From IMG/VR virus record IMGVR_UViG_3300047586_000066, positions 38,599 through 102,598 of that record: a stretch of 64,000 nucleotides of DNA. The stretch is one strand, 5' to 3'. Below the pieces are notes generated by a model. It ran no database searches, was not told the DNA's origin, and saw only the letters and a program-made list of their open reading frames with translations. The position numbers and the translations under genes are program-made. Positions 56,153 to 64,000 of this stretch are shown piece by piece (the first letter of the stretch is position 1; each line of letters opens with the position of its first letter). The stretch is from a virus.

Positions 56153-58440
56153 TAAATGATCTCTCCCAGCCCATTTGTGATTTCAAATTCGGTCAAAGTT
56201 GCTGTGGCACCATTCAGCCGGCAATTCCCAATCCAGCCAACAAACGGAACCATCCCGCGGAAGTATCCGTGTCCGACTCGCCCGGAGGCCGTGCTCGTAT
56301 AATATACGTAGGCTCCGCCTCCGCCACTCCGATAGCCTTCATTTGCGAGACCAAAATTCTTCTTAAAGGTTGCATCACCCCATTGCGCGAGGATTTCTAT
56401 AGTCGCTCCGTCTGTCGGTTTCCCTTTCTGGACAGAATCAAAGTCGTATCCAGCCGCGAAAACATCGGCCCCGTAAGTTGCGATCAGACCTTGATAGATC
56501 TTCAAAGCAACGCCGGCCGCACCAAAGTTCACATGAGCCGAATCCGAGCCTTTCATTTCTATCATGGAACCGGTCATCTGGCCGTACATCTGCATGCCCT
56601 GAAAGAACCAGACCCCAAGCGCAAGCCGGTCGCCCGCGTTCAGCCCAGCAGGGAAGATTACATTTGTCCATTTTGCCCGGACGATGACGAGAAAGTTGTC
56701 GTCGCCAAGTATTTTGAATCTTCCACGAACTCCGACGGCCCCAGCGTGAGCGGTCTCAGAAGTTCCTGCCACGGCACTGACCACGCTGCCATCGGCATTG
56801 AAGATCAGCGTTCCAAAATTGGCGTCCGGGATGACTGGAAGCCACAGACCGCGATTATTGAAGTCCTTCAACAGCCGGGGCCCAAAGGTCCCACCGGATC
56901 CAACAATCCCAGAACTATGGCGAAGACCGTCATCGCTGAACGAATAAAGGCTATTGAACCATACTCTGACCTCCGGATTGGTGACAGTAGCGGGAATAGG
57001 AATAGGAGTTGTGATGAACTCCTGGCTCACATGATCATTGTAAATGAAGTTTATCCCTAGTCCCGAACCTTCTCCGGGACCTGGCCAAATTCCACTATTG
57101 GGTTCCAAACCAAGATATCCTTCGGTCACCCAGGCCCAGGGTGGTTTGACGATCTTGATTCGAACATCAGTGAAGGAATCCGGATGCATAAATCCATAAC
57201 ACTGAAGAGTGTTGGCTCCTATCCCACCAGGAACAATCCATGTCCAATTACAATAGGCGAGTCCGAAATTGGAACCTCTCCGGTCCCAAAGAACTAAATC
57301 ACCTTCTACTGCCGTGCCCCATCCAGCAGCGACCTTGCTGATTGTGGTCCCATCCGCGGAAATCGTATGAGAAACGGCCGAGCCATCATAATGAGTCTCA
57401 GCGGCGCCGGCGTTCGCATCGACTTCTCTCCATGATCCCGTATCTGCATCTTTAACCTGGACCAGCCAATAGAGAAGGTTGGTTCCATTTGTTCTCGGCC
57501 TGGTAGCGTGGGCTATAACCGTATTCGGCGTAGGTCCTGGCTCGAGCCATACTTCCCAATCGGCAGGCGGACCAGAATCGACCGTGGAGGCATCTTTGGT
57601 GTCCGTGTATTGCGTCACGTTTGAAGGCGTCACATTGCCATCGGTCCAGAGAGACCAGCCGACTGAGTTCTTGAGTCTCATGGCAAAGAACCATCTTCCT
57701 TGAGCGGCAGACGTATATTTGTACTGAGCTCCGATGTTGGTCGCCGCTATCCCGGTGATAATTCTTTGAGTCGTTCCGTTATCAACAAACGATCCGCCCT
57801 CGGCAGCCGTCCGCATGTCAACGGACGTTCCATAGACGCCGGAGGCAAAGTAGGCCATTCGGAGCTCCGCCTCTATCGTGGTATCCATGAATTTGGTTCC
57901 GGTCACGCCGAAAATAATACTCAAACCATTTACGGTTGCGATGGCGTAAACCCCTGAAGATCCCTGAGTGCCGGTCTGGGTACTGGGCTGAGTGTCGGGC
58001 TGGGTGGCCTGGACCGAATTTACGCCTTCTGGAACCCCAAGAACTGCGGAAGGAGATGACTGCCCAACTTCATATTCGATGGTAACGTCATAGGTTTTCG
58101 TCGCGCTGTGGTTATTGATGATCCGCAAATGGAGTTTGAGGCCCTCATCGGCATCATAGTATGGGCAAACTGAGGCTTCATTCAGTTCTGCTCCGCCACT
58201 GTCTGGCGGGTCGACATACAAAGTACCCGTAAAAGGCTTCGTAGTAAGCAGGAGGTCCGCAACTGCGCGAGCTGCCTTTTTGTGAATCTGGAGAACGTTT
58301 GTGTTGGTCCCATCGCTCGGAACGACCTTGATTTTTGAAATGTCCAGGTTATTGCCTGTGAGGGTGCGCTCGATGTCAAGATGCCCTCCATTGGCCGGGA
58401 CTGCTGCGCTGGTGAATGCGTCTGTCGTGTACCTGGACAT
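56152..58440 (-). CDS. Tail protein paralogue 2 of 3, 762 aa
   Basis: Paralogue of its neighbours: RYTTDAFTSAAV start, LRIINNHSATKTYDVTI, SAAQGRWFFAMRLKNSVGWSLW, AHATRPRTNGTNLLYWLV, KPPWAWVTEGYLGLEPN. Contains a Gln/Thr-rich stretch near 150-165 (QATQPDTQPSTQTGTQGSS) not present in the others. Also rich in Gly near the end. Start shares one base with the previous stop. Confidence 0.6.
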   Translation of the reverse strand: MSRYTTDAFTSAAVPANGGHLDIERTLTGNNLDISKIKVVPSDGTNTNVLQIHKKAARAVADLLLTTKPFTGTLYVDPPDSGGAELNEASVCPYYDADEGLKLHLRIINNHSATKTYDVTIEYEVGQSSPSAVLGVPEGVNSVQATQPDTQPSTQTGTQGSSGVYAIATVNGLSIIFGVTGTKFMDTTIEAELRMAYFASGVYGTSVDMRTAAEGGSFVDNGTTQRIITGIAATNIGAQYKYTSAAQGRWFFAMRLKNSVGWSLWTDGNVTPSNVTQYTDTKDASTVDSGPPADWEVWLEPGPTPNTVIAHATRPRTNGTNLLYWLVQVKDADTGSWREVDANAGAAETHYDGSAVSHTISADGTTISKVAAGWGTAVEGDLVLWDRRGSNFGLAYCNWTWIVPGGIGANTLQCYGFMHPDSFTDVRIKIVKPPWAWVTEGYLGLEPNSGIWPGPGEGSGLGINFIYNDHVSQEFITTPIPIPATVTNPEVRVWFNSLYSFSDDGLRHSSGIVGSGGTFGPRLLKDFNNRGLWLPVIPDANFGTLIFNADGSVVSAVAGTSETAHAGAVGVRGRFKILGDDNFLVIVRAKWTNVIFPAGLNAGDRLALGVWFFQGMQMYGQMTGSMIEMKGSDSAHVNFGAAGVALKIYQGLIATYGADVFAAGYDFDSVQKGKPTDGATIEILAQWGDATFKKNFGLANEGYRSGGGGAYVYYTSTASGRVGHGYFRGMVPFVGWIGNCRLNGATATLTEFEITNGLGEII

Positions 58441-60656
58441 TATCTCACCTGTTGAATTCTGTTCTGGACGATCGTTCCTTGGACCACTTCAATCTCGTCA
58501 AGGGTCGCTCCCCAAATACATGAAGCCGTGGCTCCGTTGGTAGGAATGACTATTCCTGCAACAAATTCGAACCCTGTTGCCGGAGTAAAAGGAAGCACTT
58601 TAGTATCGACCGAAGCAGGAGGCGTCCATGAACCGCCATTCAATCTGTATTCAGCCGTGACATTGCCGAACGTATAATTTTGAGTTGAATCCTGGGCATA
58701 GCCCATCAAGAGTTCGAGAGTGTATCCCGAGGCTGGCCTGGTGACATCCAGGTGATTTGTCCCAGCGATATATATGAGATTCCCATCGGAATCGTTTGGA
58801 AAGAAGTTCTCAAACCTGACATCTGCGTTGGCCTGGTAGTTCCCCCATCGTATAGCTGAAAGGAATGGTCCGACTCCAGTCCAGGTATTGGGATGGATAG
58901 CTCCAATGAAGATGCTTTCATAGCTCTGCGTACCTAGACCAGCGGGGATCGAGACATTCGAAAATTGAGCTCTGATCTTTATGACGCCGGTCGAATCCGG
59001 GTAGACGTGGAAGTGGCTTTTTATCCCCCAGATGTACCCTTGAGGCAGGGTGATTATGGACTGGGGATTGGTCGCCACCATGACCACCTTGCCAGCGGCG
59101 TCCATGACCGCGCTTCCAAATACCTGACTACCGTGTACCGGAACCAGCCATCGACGATCGGAAAGATTTATCCACTTCCTGGCAGTAGGCAACCCTCCCA
59201 AACCAACAGAATGCGTAAGGTTGTTGTCGGCCCTCGAGAAAAGATTATCGAACCATACGCGAGCCTGTGGATTGGTGACGGTGCTTGGGATTTTAATTGC
59301 CGAAGTCACGAACTCCGTTGTCTGAGTGTCTCCGATAAACGCATTCGGATCGTCATTCTGTTGAGGATACATGCCACGGTTCGCTGTGGCTCCGAGATAT
59401 CCATTCGTTGACCACTCCCAGGGTGGTTTCACAATTATCAGGCGAAGATCAGAAGTCACTTGAGGACGAAGGAACCCGTTTATCGTCAGAGTCGTTGCAG
59501 TCACAGAGTAGACAGTCGCCCACTGAACATTTTGTTCATTCCATACGCCGCCGCGCACGTCGACGAGAACCAGATCGCCGGCGGCCGCCGTACCGAATCC
59601 CCCGGCGCCGGCATCGGTAAGTTGTGTCCGATCTGCGCTAAGACTGTAGCTGACCAGCCGGCCATCCCATTTCATGTGACCCGCATCCGATCCAGCGAAC
59701 AAAGTTTTCCAAGTTCCGGTGTCGGCGTCTAAAATCTGGACGGTGAAGCCCATAATGATAGCGCCGTTTATATTTGGTCGGGTAGCGCGGCAGACCACTG
59801 TATTGGAGCTGGGACCTCTCTCGAGCGTGACAAGCCAGTCGGACGGAGCACCCGTATCAACCAGGTCCGAGCCAGTAGTTTTGATGTTTTCCGTGACATT
59901 GCTGGGATTGACATTCCCGTCAGTCCAGTTGGACCAGCCGATGCTATTATGCAGTCTCCAAGCGTAATACCAATATCCATCTGCGGCTGAAGTGAACTGA
60001 TATTGAGCTCCAGCCGAAACTGCTTTGATGCCAGTAATAATTTTCTGGGTCGTCCCATTGTCGACGAAGGTTCCACCTTCGGCAACTGATCGAAGATCGT
60101 ATGCTTGCAGGGGCGAATCTCCTGCGGGAATGAAAATCATTCTCAGCTCGGCCTGGTCGATTGTCGAGGCATTTACCCTGGCGGCAACTGCCAATAGGAT
60201 CGTGCGATAAGAAGCGACTGCCCGATCAAACAGACCGGAAGGAACGCCAAGCACGAGGCCGGAGCTTCCGGTCAGATTGGCATCGTACTCAACGGTGACA
60301 TTATAGGTGCACGGTGCGCCGCTATTGTTCTTGATTTTGAAGTACATCATGTTCGCGCTCTGCTTATCTTCGAACGCGCACACAAAACCCTCATTCCTTT
60401 CAAGAACGCTCGAGCCGTTATCCTCAATCGGGTCAATCAGATTACCGGTGTAGGCTTTGGTCGCATAGGCCCGATCGGCGTCAGCATAAGTGCTGTCCTT
60501 ATAAATGAAGAACTCCGTCGAAGCGGAAAGGACCGTAGGAATACACTTCAGCTTAACGACATTGCAGGCGTTCACCGAGATTGACTGACTGAAAGTATCA
60601 GAGATGCTGGCGCCCACAGTTCGAGAAAACGTAAGTGTCGTATATCGGTTCGCCAT
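58440..60656 (-). CDS. Tail protein paralogue 3 of 3, 738 aa
   Basis: Paralogue: NRYTTLTFSRTV start, MYFKIKNNSGAPCTYNVTV, SAADGYWYYAWRLHNSIGWSNW, CRATRPNINGAIIMGFTV, KPPWEWSTNGYLGATANRG. The N-terminus differs more than in the other two. First of the three genes in transcription order. It may be the version closest to the original fibre. Confidence 0.6.
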   Translation of the reverse strand: MANRYTTLTFSRTVGASISDTFSQSISVNACNVVKLKCIPTVLSASTEFFIYKDSTYADADRAYATKAYTGNLIDPIEDNGSSVLERNEGFVCAFEDKQSANMMYFKIKNNSGAPCTYNVTVEYDANLTGSSGLVLGVPSGLFDRAVASYRTILLAVAARVNASTIDQAELRMIFIPAGDSPLQAYDLRSVAEGGTFVDNGTTQKIITGIKAVSAGAQYQFTSAADGYWYYAWRLHNSIGWSNWTDGNVNPSNVTENIKTTGSDLVDTGAPSDWLVTLERGPSSNTVVCRATRPNINGAIIMGFTVQILDADTGTWKTLFAGSDAGHMKWDGRLVSYSLSADRTQLTDAGAGGFGTAAAGDLVLVDVRGGVWNEQNVQWATVYSVTATTLTINGFLRPQVTSDLRLIIVKPPWEWSTNGYLGATANRGMYPQQNDDPNAFIGDTQTTEFVTSAIKIPSTVTNPQARVWFDNLFSRADNNLTHSVGLGGLPTARKWINLSDRRWLVPVHGSQVFGSAVMDAAGKVVMVATNPQSIITLPQGYIWGIKSHFHVYPDSTGVIKIRAQFSNVSIPAGLGTQSYESIFIGAIHPNTWTGVGPFLSAIRWGNYQANADVRFENFFPNDSDGNLIYIAGTNHLDVTRPASGYTLELLMGYAQDSTQNYTFGNVTAEYRLNGGSWTPPASVDTKVLPFTPATGFEFVAGIVIPTNGATASCIWGATLDEIEVVQGTIVQNRIQQVR

Positions 60657-61046
60657 TTACAGGCACCTTGCCTCTTGAAGTTTGAACACGAAATTCAGCA
60701 TTGCTCCGATCGCCAGGTTATAGGCCGGGCTGACATCCTCATGTACCAAAAGATTTCCCGCATTTGCGGCATCGAACAGACCCCAGTTGGTGATGGCGAG
60801 CACGGCTCCAGCCGTCAGAGCTCCGGAAACCTGCCAGGTGTCATTCGCAATCAGAGTCGTGATGATCGAACTGACTCCGACCGCTCGAGCGTATCCTCCT
60901 GTTGTGTCTTCCGTGAACAGAACGGTATCCCCTACGGCTGCCACACCCGCTCCGGTTCCCCATCCGACGTAAACAGGTTCGGTCCCCTGCCCTTTGATCC
61001 GCTTGGCCAGGATAGCCAGGCCGGCATTCGTAATCACGAAAGCCAT
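60657..61046 (-). CDS. Virion protein, 129 aa, tail-fibre-attachment type
   Basis: ATNAGLAILAKRIKGQG...VYVGWGTGAGVAAVGDTVLFTE and DAANAGNLLVHEDVSPAYNLA match a common phage structural protein pattern: VTNxGxxxL..R, the GTGxG turn and DxxxxG. These accompany tail fibre genes. AAAGGAGGCGTC precedes the ATG. Confidence 0.6.
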   Translation of the reverse strand: MAFVITNAGLAILAKRIKGQGTEPVYVGWGTGAGVAAVGDTVLFTEDTTGGYARAVGVSSIITTLIANDTWQVSGALTAGAVLAITNWGLFDAANAGNLLVHEDVSPAYNLAIGAMLNFVFKLQEARCL

Positions 61047-61056
61047 GACGCCTCCT

Positions 61057-61359
61057 TTAGAACTCTTCGAGGACTATGTTCACGCCTTCACCCTGGGTCC
61101 CCGTGATATACCAATCATGGAGTTCAAGGCAGTTCTGTCCGCTCGCTTGGATTGCGATCGCGGGAAGCTGAACACCGGCAGCCGGCGCTACCAACTCCAG
61201 ACCTTTTCCTGATGCAAGAGTGGAGCTTGGACCTATCTGACATAGGTTGCTATTTCCCCTTTTGGCCTGAACGATCGCCGACGCTCCGGTTTTGCTTGTA
61301 GCCGTGAGCGGCTCCGGCCCCGCGCCGGCTAATACTTTTTCAATCAGTACGAATCCCAT
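61057..61359 (-). CDS. Hypothetical structural protein, 100 aa
   Basis: Small beta-rich protein (GFVLIEKVLAGAGPE start, GQNCLELHDWYITGTQGEG near the end) with one Cys pair. AAGGAGCGGCC precedes the ATG. Unrecognised; neighbours suggest a virion component. Confidence 0.5.
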   Translation of the reverse strand: MGFVLIEKVLAGAGPEPLTATSKTGASAIVQAKRGNSNLCQIGPSSTLASGKGLELVAPAAGVQLPAIAIQASGQNCLELHDWYITGTQGEGVNIVLEEF

Positions 61360-61368
61360 GGCCGCTCC

Positions 61369-61602
61369 TTAGTATCCCTGACGGGTTTTTGAATCATTGT
61401 CCGTAGGCAGATCTTCTTCATCCAGGACAAATGGCGTGGAAAACTGACCACCGGCTTTCACTCCACAGTCATGGACCTTGAAGGCCATGCCCGGATCGTC
61501 GGCGGATCGGCCATCGGGAATCTTGTGCCCGGTTGGCACCTGGTTAAATGTTGGATCCGGCCGGCATGATTCCTCCGGAATCTCTTTTCGATCGTGTGAC
61601 AT
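61369..61602 (-). CDS. Hypothetical hydrophilic protein, 77 aa
   Basis: ATG at 61602 with GGGAGGAAAT upstream. Very polar, low in large hydrophobics, probably disordered. Between structural genes and a glycosyltransferase. Function unknown. Confidence 0.5.
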   Translation of the reverse strand: MSHDRKEIPEESCRPDPTFNQVPTGHKIPDGRSADDPGMAFKVHDCGVKAGGQFSTPFVLDEEDLPTDNDSKTRQGY

Positions 61603-61624
61603 ATTTCCTCCCATTCACAGTTTA

Positions 61625-62281
61625 TCAATGTGTTGTCAACCCCACGCCAGAGTACCGGAGAAAGTCTTCTTCTCCGACTGGCCGAGCATTCCCCATCTGT
61701 TTTATGATGAGCGAAGTATCGCACCAAACCTTGAATCCTTTACGGATAGCCCGAAGGCAGAAATCCAGGTCCATTGTTATGCTTGAACGCTCAGGGAAAT
61801 AAAACCACGGATCTCCCAATGCTTCTAATACTTCACGTTTTATCAGCATCATTCCCGTTCCGACTCCGCCCGTAACCTCGAACAGAGTGTTTTTGGGATA
61901 ATCCAGAATCGGATGCGGTTCGCCATCACCGTTAAGGTGAAAGACCAGAGGATCGAAATTATCATCCGATCTGAAGAATAAAGGCGAAACGATGTCCTTA
62001 TCATGGGCAAGCAGACGCTCGAAGATATCCTCTGGCTCGAGGATCATGTCATCGTCTATAAAAGCCAAGTGGCTCGCTCCGCCATCGAGAGCTGCCTTGC
62101 ATGATATGTTCCGAACTTTCTGGATTTTGACCTTGGGTCCGCCTACCAGCCATTTAACCGAATACTTGCCGGCAGTTCTGGCTCGGCCGGTTTCTTGGCA
62201 GACATTCAAGAAATGCATGAACGGAAGAGGATCAACCGCGTGATAGACCGGTATGGCAGCCAGAATTCGTTTGTCGAGCAT
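61625..62281 (-). CDS. Glycosyltransferase-like protein inside the structural block
   Basis: 218 aa. ILAAIPVYHAVDPLPFMHFL is the start of a GT-A fold, followed by VRNISCKAALDGGASHLAFIDDDMILEPEDIFERLL with the DDD metal site, a VTGGVGTGMMLIKREVL segment typical of GT2, and a DLDFCLRAIRKGFKV acceptor-side motif. Located between virion genes and not with the glycan cluster at 10-15 kb. It may glycosylate a virion protein or surface receptor. GAGGCGCT precedes the ATG. Confidence 0.65.
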   Translation of the reverse strand: MLDKRILAAIPVYHAVDPLPFMHFLNVCQETGRARTAGKYSVKWLVGGPKVKIQKVRNISCKAALDGGASHLAFIDDDMILEPEDIFERLLAHDKDIVSPLFFRSDDNFDPLVFHLNGDGEPHPILDYPKNTLFEVTGGVGTGMMLIKREVLEALGDPWFYFPERSSITMDLDFCLRAIRKGFKVWCDTSLIIKQMGNARPVGEEDFLRYSGVGLTTH

Positions 62282-62287
62282 AGCGCC

Positions 62288-63505
62288 TCATACGTAACCG
62301 AAGACGCTATCCACGTCATGAGATTGCCAGTAGTTTGCGCCGTGTTGAGTGAACGGATATCGGCTGTAGGCCCATTGCAGATTTTGCATGTAAATTGAGT
62401 CATCTGCCAACATCGCAGCCTGGAGATCCCGTTCGAAATCAGTTTCGAACTTCCTCGAGGTCGACGGATCGTAATATGGGCTCTTGGGATTGTAGACCAG
62501 AACGTCAGCAATGGCGCCGGCTACCAGCACATGGCTGGGGATCGCCGGAGGAGGCGTATCTTCATCCTCGACCAGGTTCACCACTGTTCGGTAAGCCAGG
62601 TAGGGGAAGCCCTGCTGCATGGACGGAGAAGGATAAAGTTCGTACTGGAATCTTCCGATCTCGTCTGGAACCCAATCGGCCATCATATAACAGAATCCGG
62701 TTGTCTGACGCCAGGCATCGTAAGTATTTAGGACTTCCTGGGGCATATTCAGTTTCAGGCGCCAGCCCTGTTTATTGTTGACGACAGACCAGATCATCCT
62801 CAGATTTTGTTCGAGCGAGACATAGGCGCTCATGATTTGGTAGGCCGAAGTGAGAAAATCTGCATGAGACCAAACCAGGTCGAGCTTCAGCCAGGGGACA
62901 ATCGGATTACCGGGCAGGACCGTCGACGCCTGATTGAACACTCCAATGATCCCATAAAAGGATGTTGTCGTGCCGACACGGAACTGTCGGCGCACCAATG
63001 AGCTCTTGGTGACCGATTCTCCGGCTGAGTGAGTCAACGTCGGCTTCGCCTTGAAACTCGAGGTCCCAACGCTGATAACCAACATGAATTCGAGCTGGGG
63101 CCCCTGGTCGTTTAGAGTTATCCAGTCTCCAGCATTGATTCCCACCATGGAATTCGGGAAGACATCTTGGTACTCGTTCGGGATGGTGATTGGCTGCGCC
63201 AGGGTCGTGTTTACAAGATCGTTGAAAGGGAAAGAGGTATTGATCCCCTCTACCGAATCGGAGCCCTGCAAAACGTTCACAGAGCCAGTAGTGAAGACGC
63301 CAGGGATGACGATCTGACCGCGCACAAGAAGACCTGCCCACATGCGGCGATCAAGAATACCGCGTAGACGGGTATTGAGTCTTCGTTCTGCGAGCTGAGG
63401 CGGACAATCCGGGTTGTAGGTCAGAACGTGATCGACCATGCCCCGGAAGTTCTCCTGTACCGCTCCACCCCCAGCATAGGGCTGGATAGGGCCGACAATG
63501 GGCAT
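62288..63505 (-). CDS. Structural protein, 405 aa
   Basis: Beta-rich middle with Gly/Thr runs, and an N-terminal LNTRLRGILDRRMWAGLL helix. Near the C-terminus, IPSHVLVAGAIADVLVYNPKSPYYD is an adaptor- or connector-like helix motif seen in phage head-tail proteins. GGAGGTTGCC precedes the ATG. A head-tail role is likely, exact function unknown. Confidence 0.5.
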   Translation of the reverse strand: MPIVGPIQPYAGGGAVQENFRGMVDHVLTYNPDCPPQLAERRLNTRLRGILDRRMWAGLLVRGQIVIPGVFTTGSVNVLQGSDSVEGINTSFPFNDLVNTTLAQPITIPNEYQDVFPNSMVGINAGDWITLNDQGPQLEFMLVISVGTSSFKAKPTLTHSAGESVTKSSLVRRQFRVGTTTSFYGIIGVFNQASTVLPGNPIVPWLKLDLVWSHADFLTSAYQIMSAYVSLEQNLRMIWSVVNNKQGWRLKLNMPQEVLNTYDAWRQTTGFCYMMADWVPDEIGRFQYELYPSPSMQQGFPYLAYRTVVNLVEDEDTPPPAIPSHVLVAGAIADVLVYNPKSPYYDPSTSRKFETDFERDLQAAMLADDSIYMQNLQWAYSRYPFTQHGANYWQSHDVDSVFGYV

Positions 63506-63564
63506 GGCAACCTCCGAGATGAGCTCCCGGGGCCGTGTAAATCACACGGCCCCTTCGTAGCAGC

Positions 63565-63819
63565 TTAGGTTCCGATCGCCAGAACCATCACGTTGGTCGC
63601 CGGACCCCCGCCGACAGCGAAGGTGACAGTCCCTCCGCTATACGTTGCCCCGATCGTGAAACCGGAAGCTCCGGGAGTACAGAAAACCATCTCGACCTTG
63701 CCGAGACCTGTGACCCAGGTGTCTCCATCCGTGATGGACGTGAACTTGGCTTCAACGTGATCCCGATTCCCCATGTTTAGGAGGATCTTGGTCCCGCTGA
63801 TTGGAGTTATCGCACCCAT
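63565..63819 (-). CDS. Small beta-rich virion protein, 84 aa
   Basis: Gly-, Thr- and Val-rich with short strands (TWVTGLGKVEMVFC, FTIGATYSGGTVTFAVGGG). AAAGGAGTTATTT precedes the ATG. Resembles small head-decoration or tail proteins; not identified. Confidence 0.5.
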   Translation of the reverse strand: MGAITPISGTKILLNMGNRDHVEAKFTSITDGDTWVTGLGKVEMVFCTPGASGFTIGATYSGGTVTFAVGGGPATNVMVLAIGT

Positions 63820-63832
63820 AAATAACTCCTTT

Positions 63833-64000
63833 CTACCAGATCAAATTCTGGAGAAGAACCGAGTTTGTTCCATCGGTGCCATTCCGCGCACCCAGAGCAA
63901 CACCGAAATTCACGTTGACCTGAGATCCGGCCGCCATCCGACCGAAGGTTTTGTCAGTGCCGTAAGACACCATGTCTCCGGCCACGGTTGAGGCCGCGGT
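63833..64000 (-). CDS. Structural protein, C-terminal fragment, cut by the window edge
   Basis: The last 55 residues of a minus-strand gene are visible, Gly-, Asn- and Thr-rich (VNFGVALGARNGTDGTNSV, ending QNLIW). It ends 14 nt upstream of the next gene. The rest lies beyond the right edge. Not identified. Confidence 0.6.
   Translation of the reverse strand, partial: TAASTVAGDMVSYGTDKTFGRMAAGSQVNVNFGVALGARNGTDGTNSVLLQNLIW

Noticed and set aside
1-64000. CRISPR arrays, rRNA genes, insertion sequences
   Set aside because: No regularly spaced repeats, rRNA-like stretches, transposases or terminal inverted repeats were seen.

Overview
The window looks like a tailed double-stranded DNA phage (or prophage) genome. 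It has densely packed genes with ATGA or TAATG overlaps, a replication and recombination block, a lysis block and a long structural block. A short-tailed (podovirus-like) virion is an inference from the adaptor-like proteins, the large nozzle-like protein and a 4141-residue virion-type polyvalent protein. The spanin-like gene pair and signal peptides suggest a Gram-negative (diderm) host. No terminase large subunit, portal or DNA polymerase is visible, so the genome continues outside the window. The right edge cuts a structural gene.

Layout. (1) 1-5744, rightward: about 14 small, mostly unrecognised genes, with a compact DnaN-like sliding-clamp protein and several zinc-ribbon proteins. Four genes here have a stem-loop directly in front of a purine-rich ribosome binding site. 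(2) 5746-6420, leftward: one acidic-tailed hypothetical gene. (3) 6449-9952, rightward: small genes, an SF2 helicase, a short tyrosine recombinase and an HNH nuclease whose 3' end runs into a tRNA gene. (4) 9943-10180: a CAU-anticodon tRNA with an unusually long variable arm, then a promoter-hairpin-terminator unit that looks like an ~80-nt small RNA gene. (5) 10177-14979: a glycan-modification cluster of glycosyltransferases and methyltransferases, rightward to 12521 and leftward from 14979, including one methyltransferase-GT2-GT2 fusion. (6) 15061-26684, leftward: RusA-like resolvase, DnaB-like helicase, helicase loader, replication organiser, MUG113/GIY-YIG-type and HNH nucleases, SSB, SbcC- and SbcD-like proteins, a Lar-like protein and a possible annealing protein. 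A good sigma70-type promoter (26755-26783) precedes this block. (7) 26789-26831: terminator-like inverted repeat closing the late region. (8) 26833-29769, leftward: small secreted, Fn3 and dockerin proteins and lysis genes. (9) 29850-42275: the giant polyvalent protein. (10) 42279-64000, leftward: virion proteins, including three consecutive ~740-residue paralogous tail proteins, two paralogous ~274-residue proteins, two adjacent adaptor-like proteins and an embedded glycosyltransferase.

The most notable unexplained signal is a 14-15-bp dyad, GTGCAC-N2/3-GTGCAC, present six times (4517, 6561, 14974, 25195, 44351, 53157). Two copies sit in the same position just upstream of a ribosome binding site, one overlaps a GTG start codon, and two are inside genes. 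It could be an operator/stoperator-like or centromere-like site for an unidentified protein, or an RNA element.
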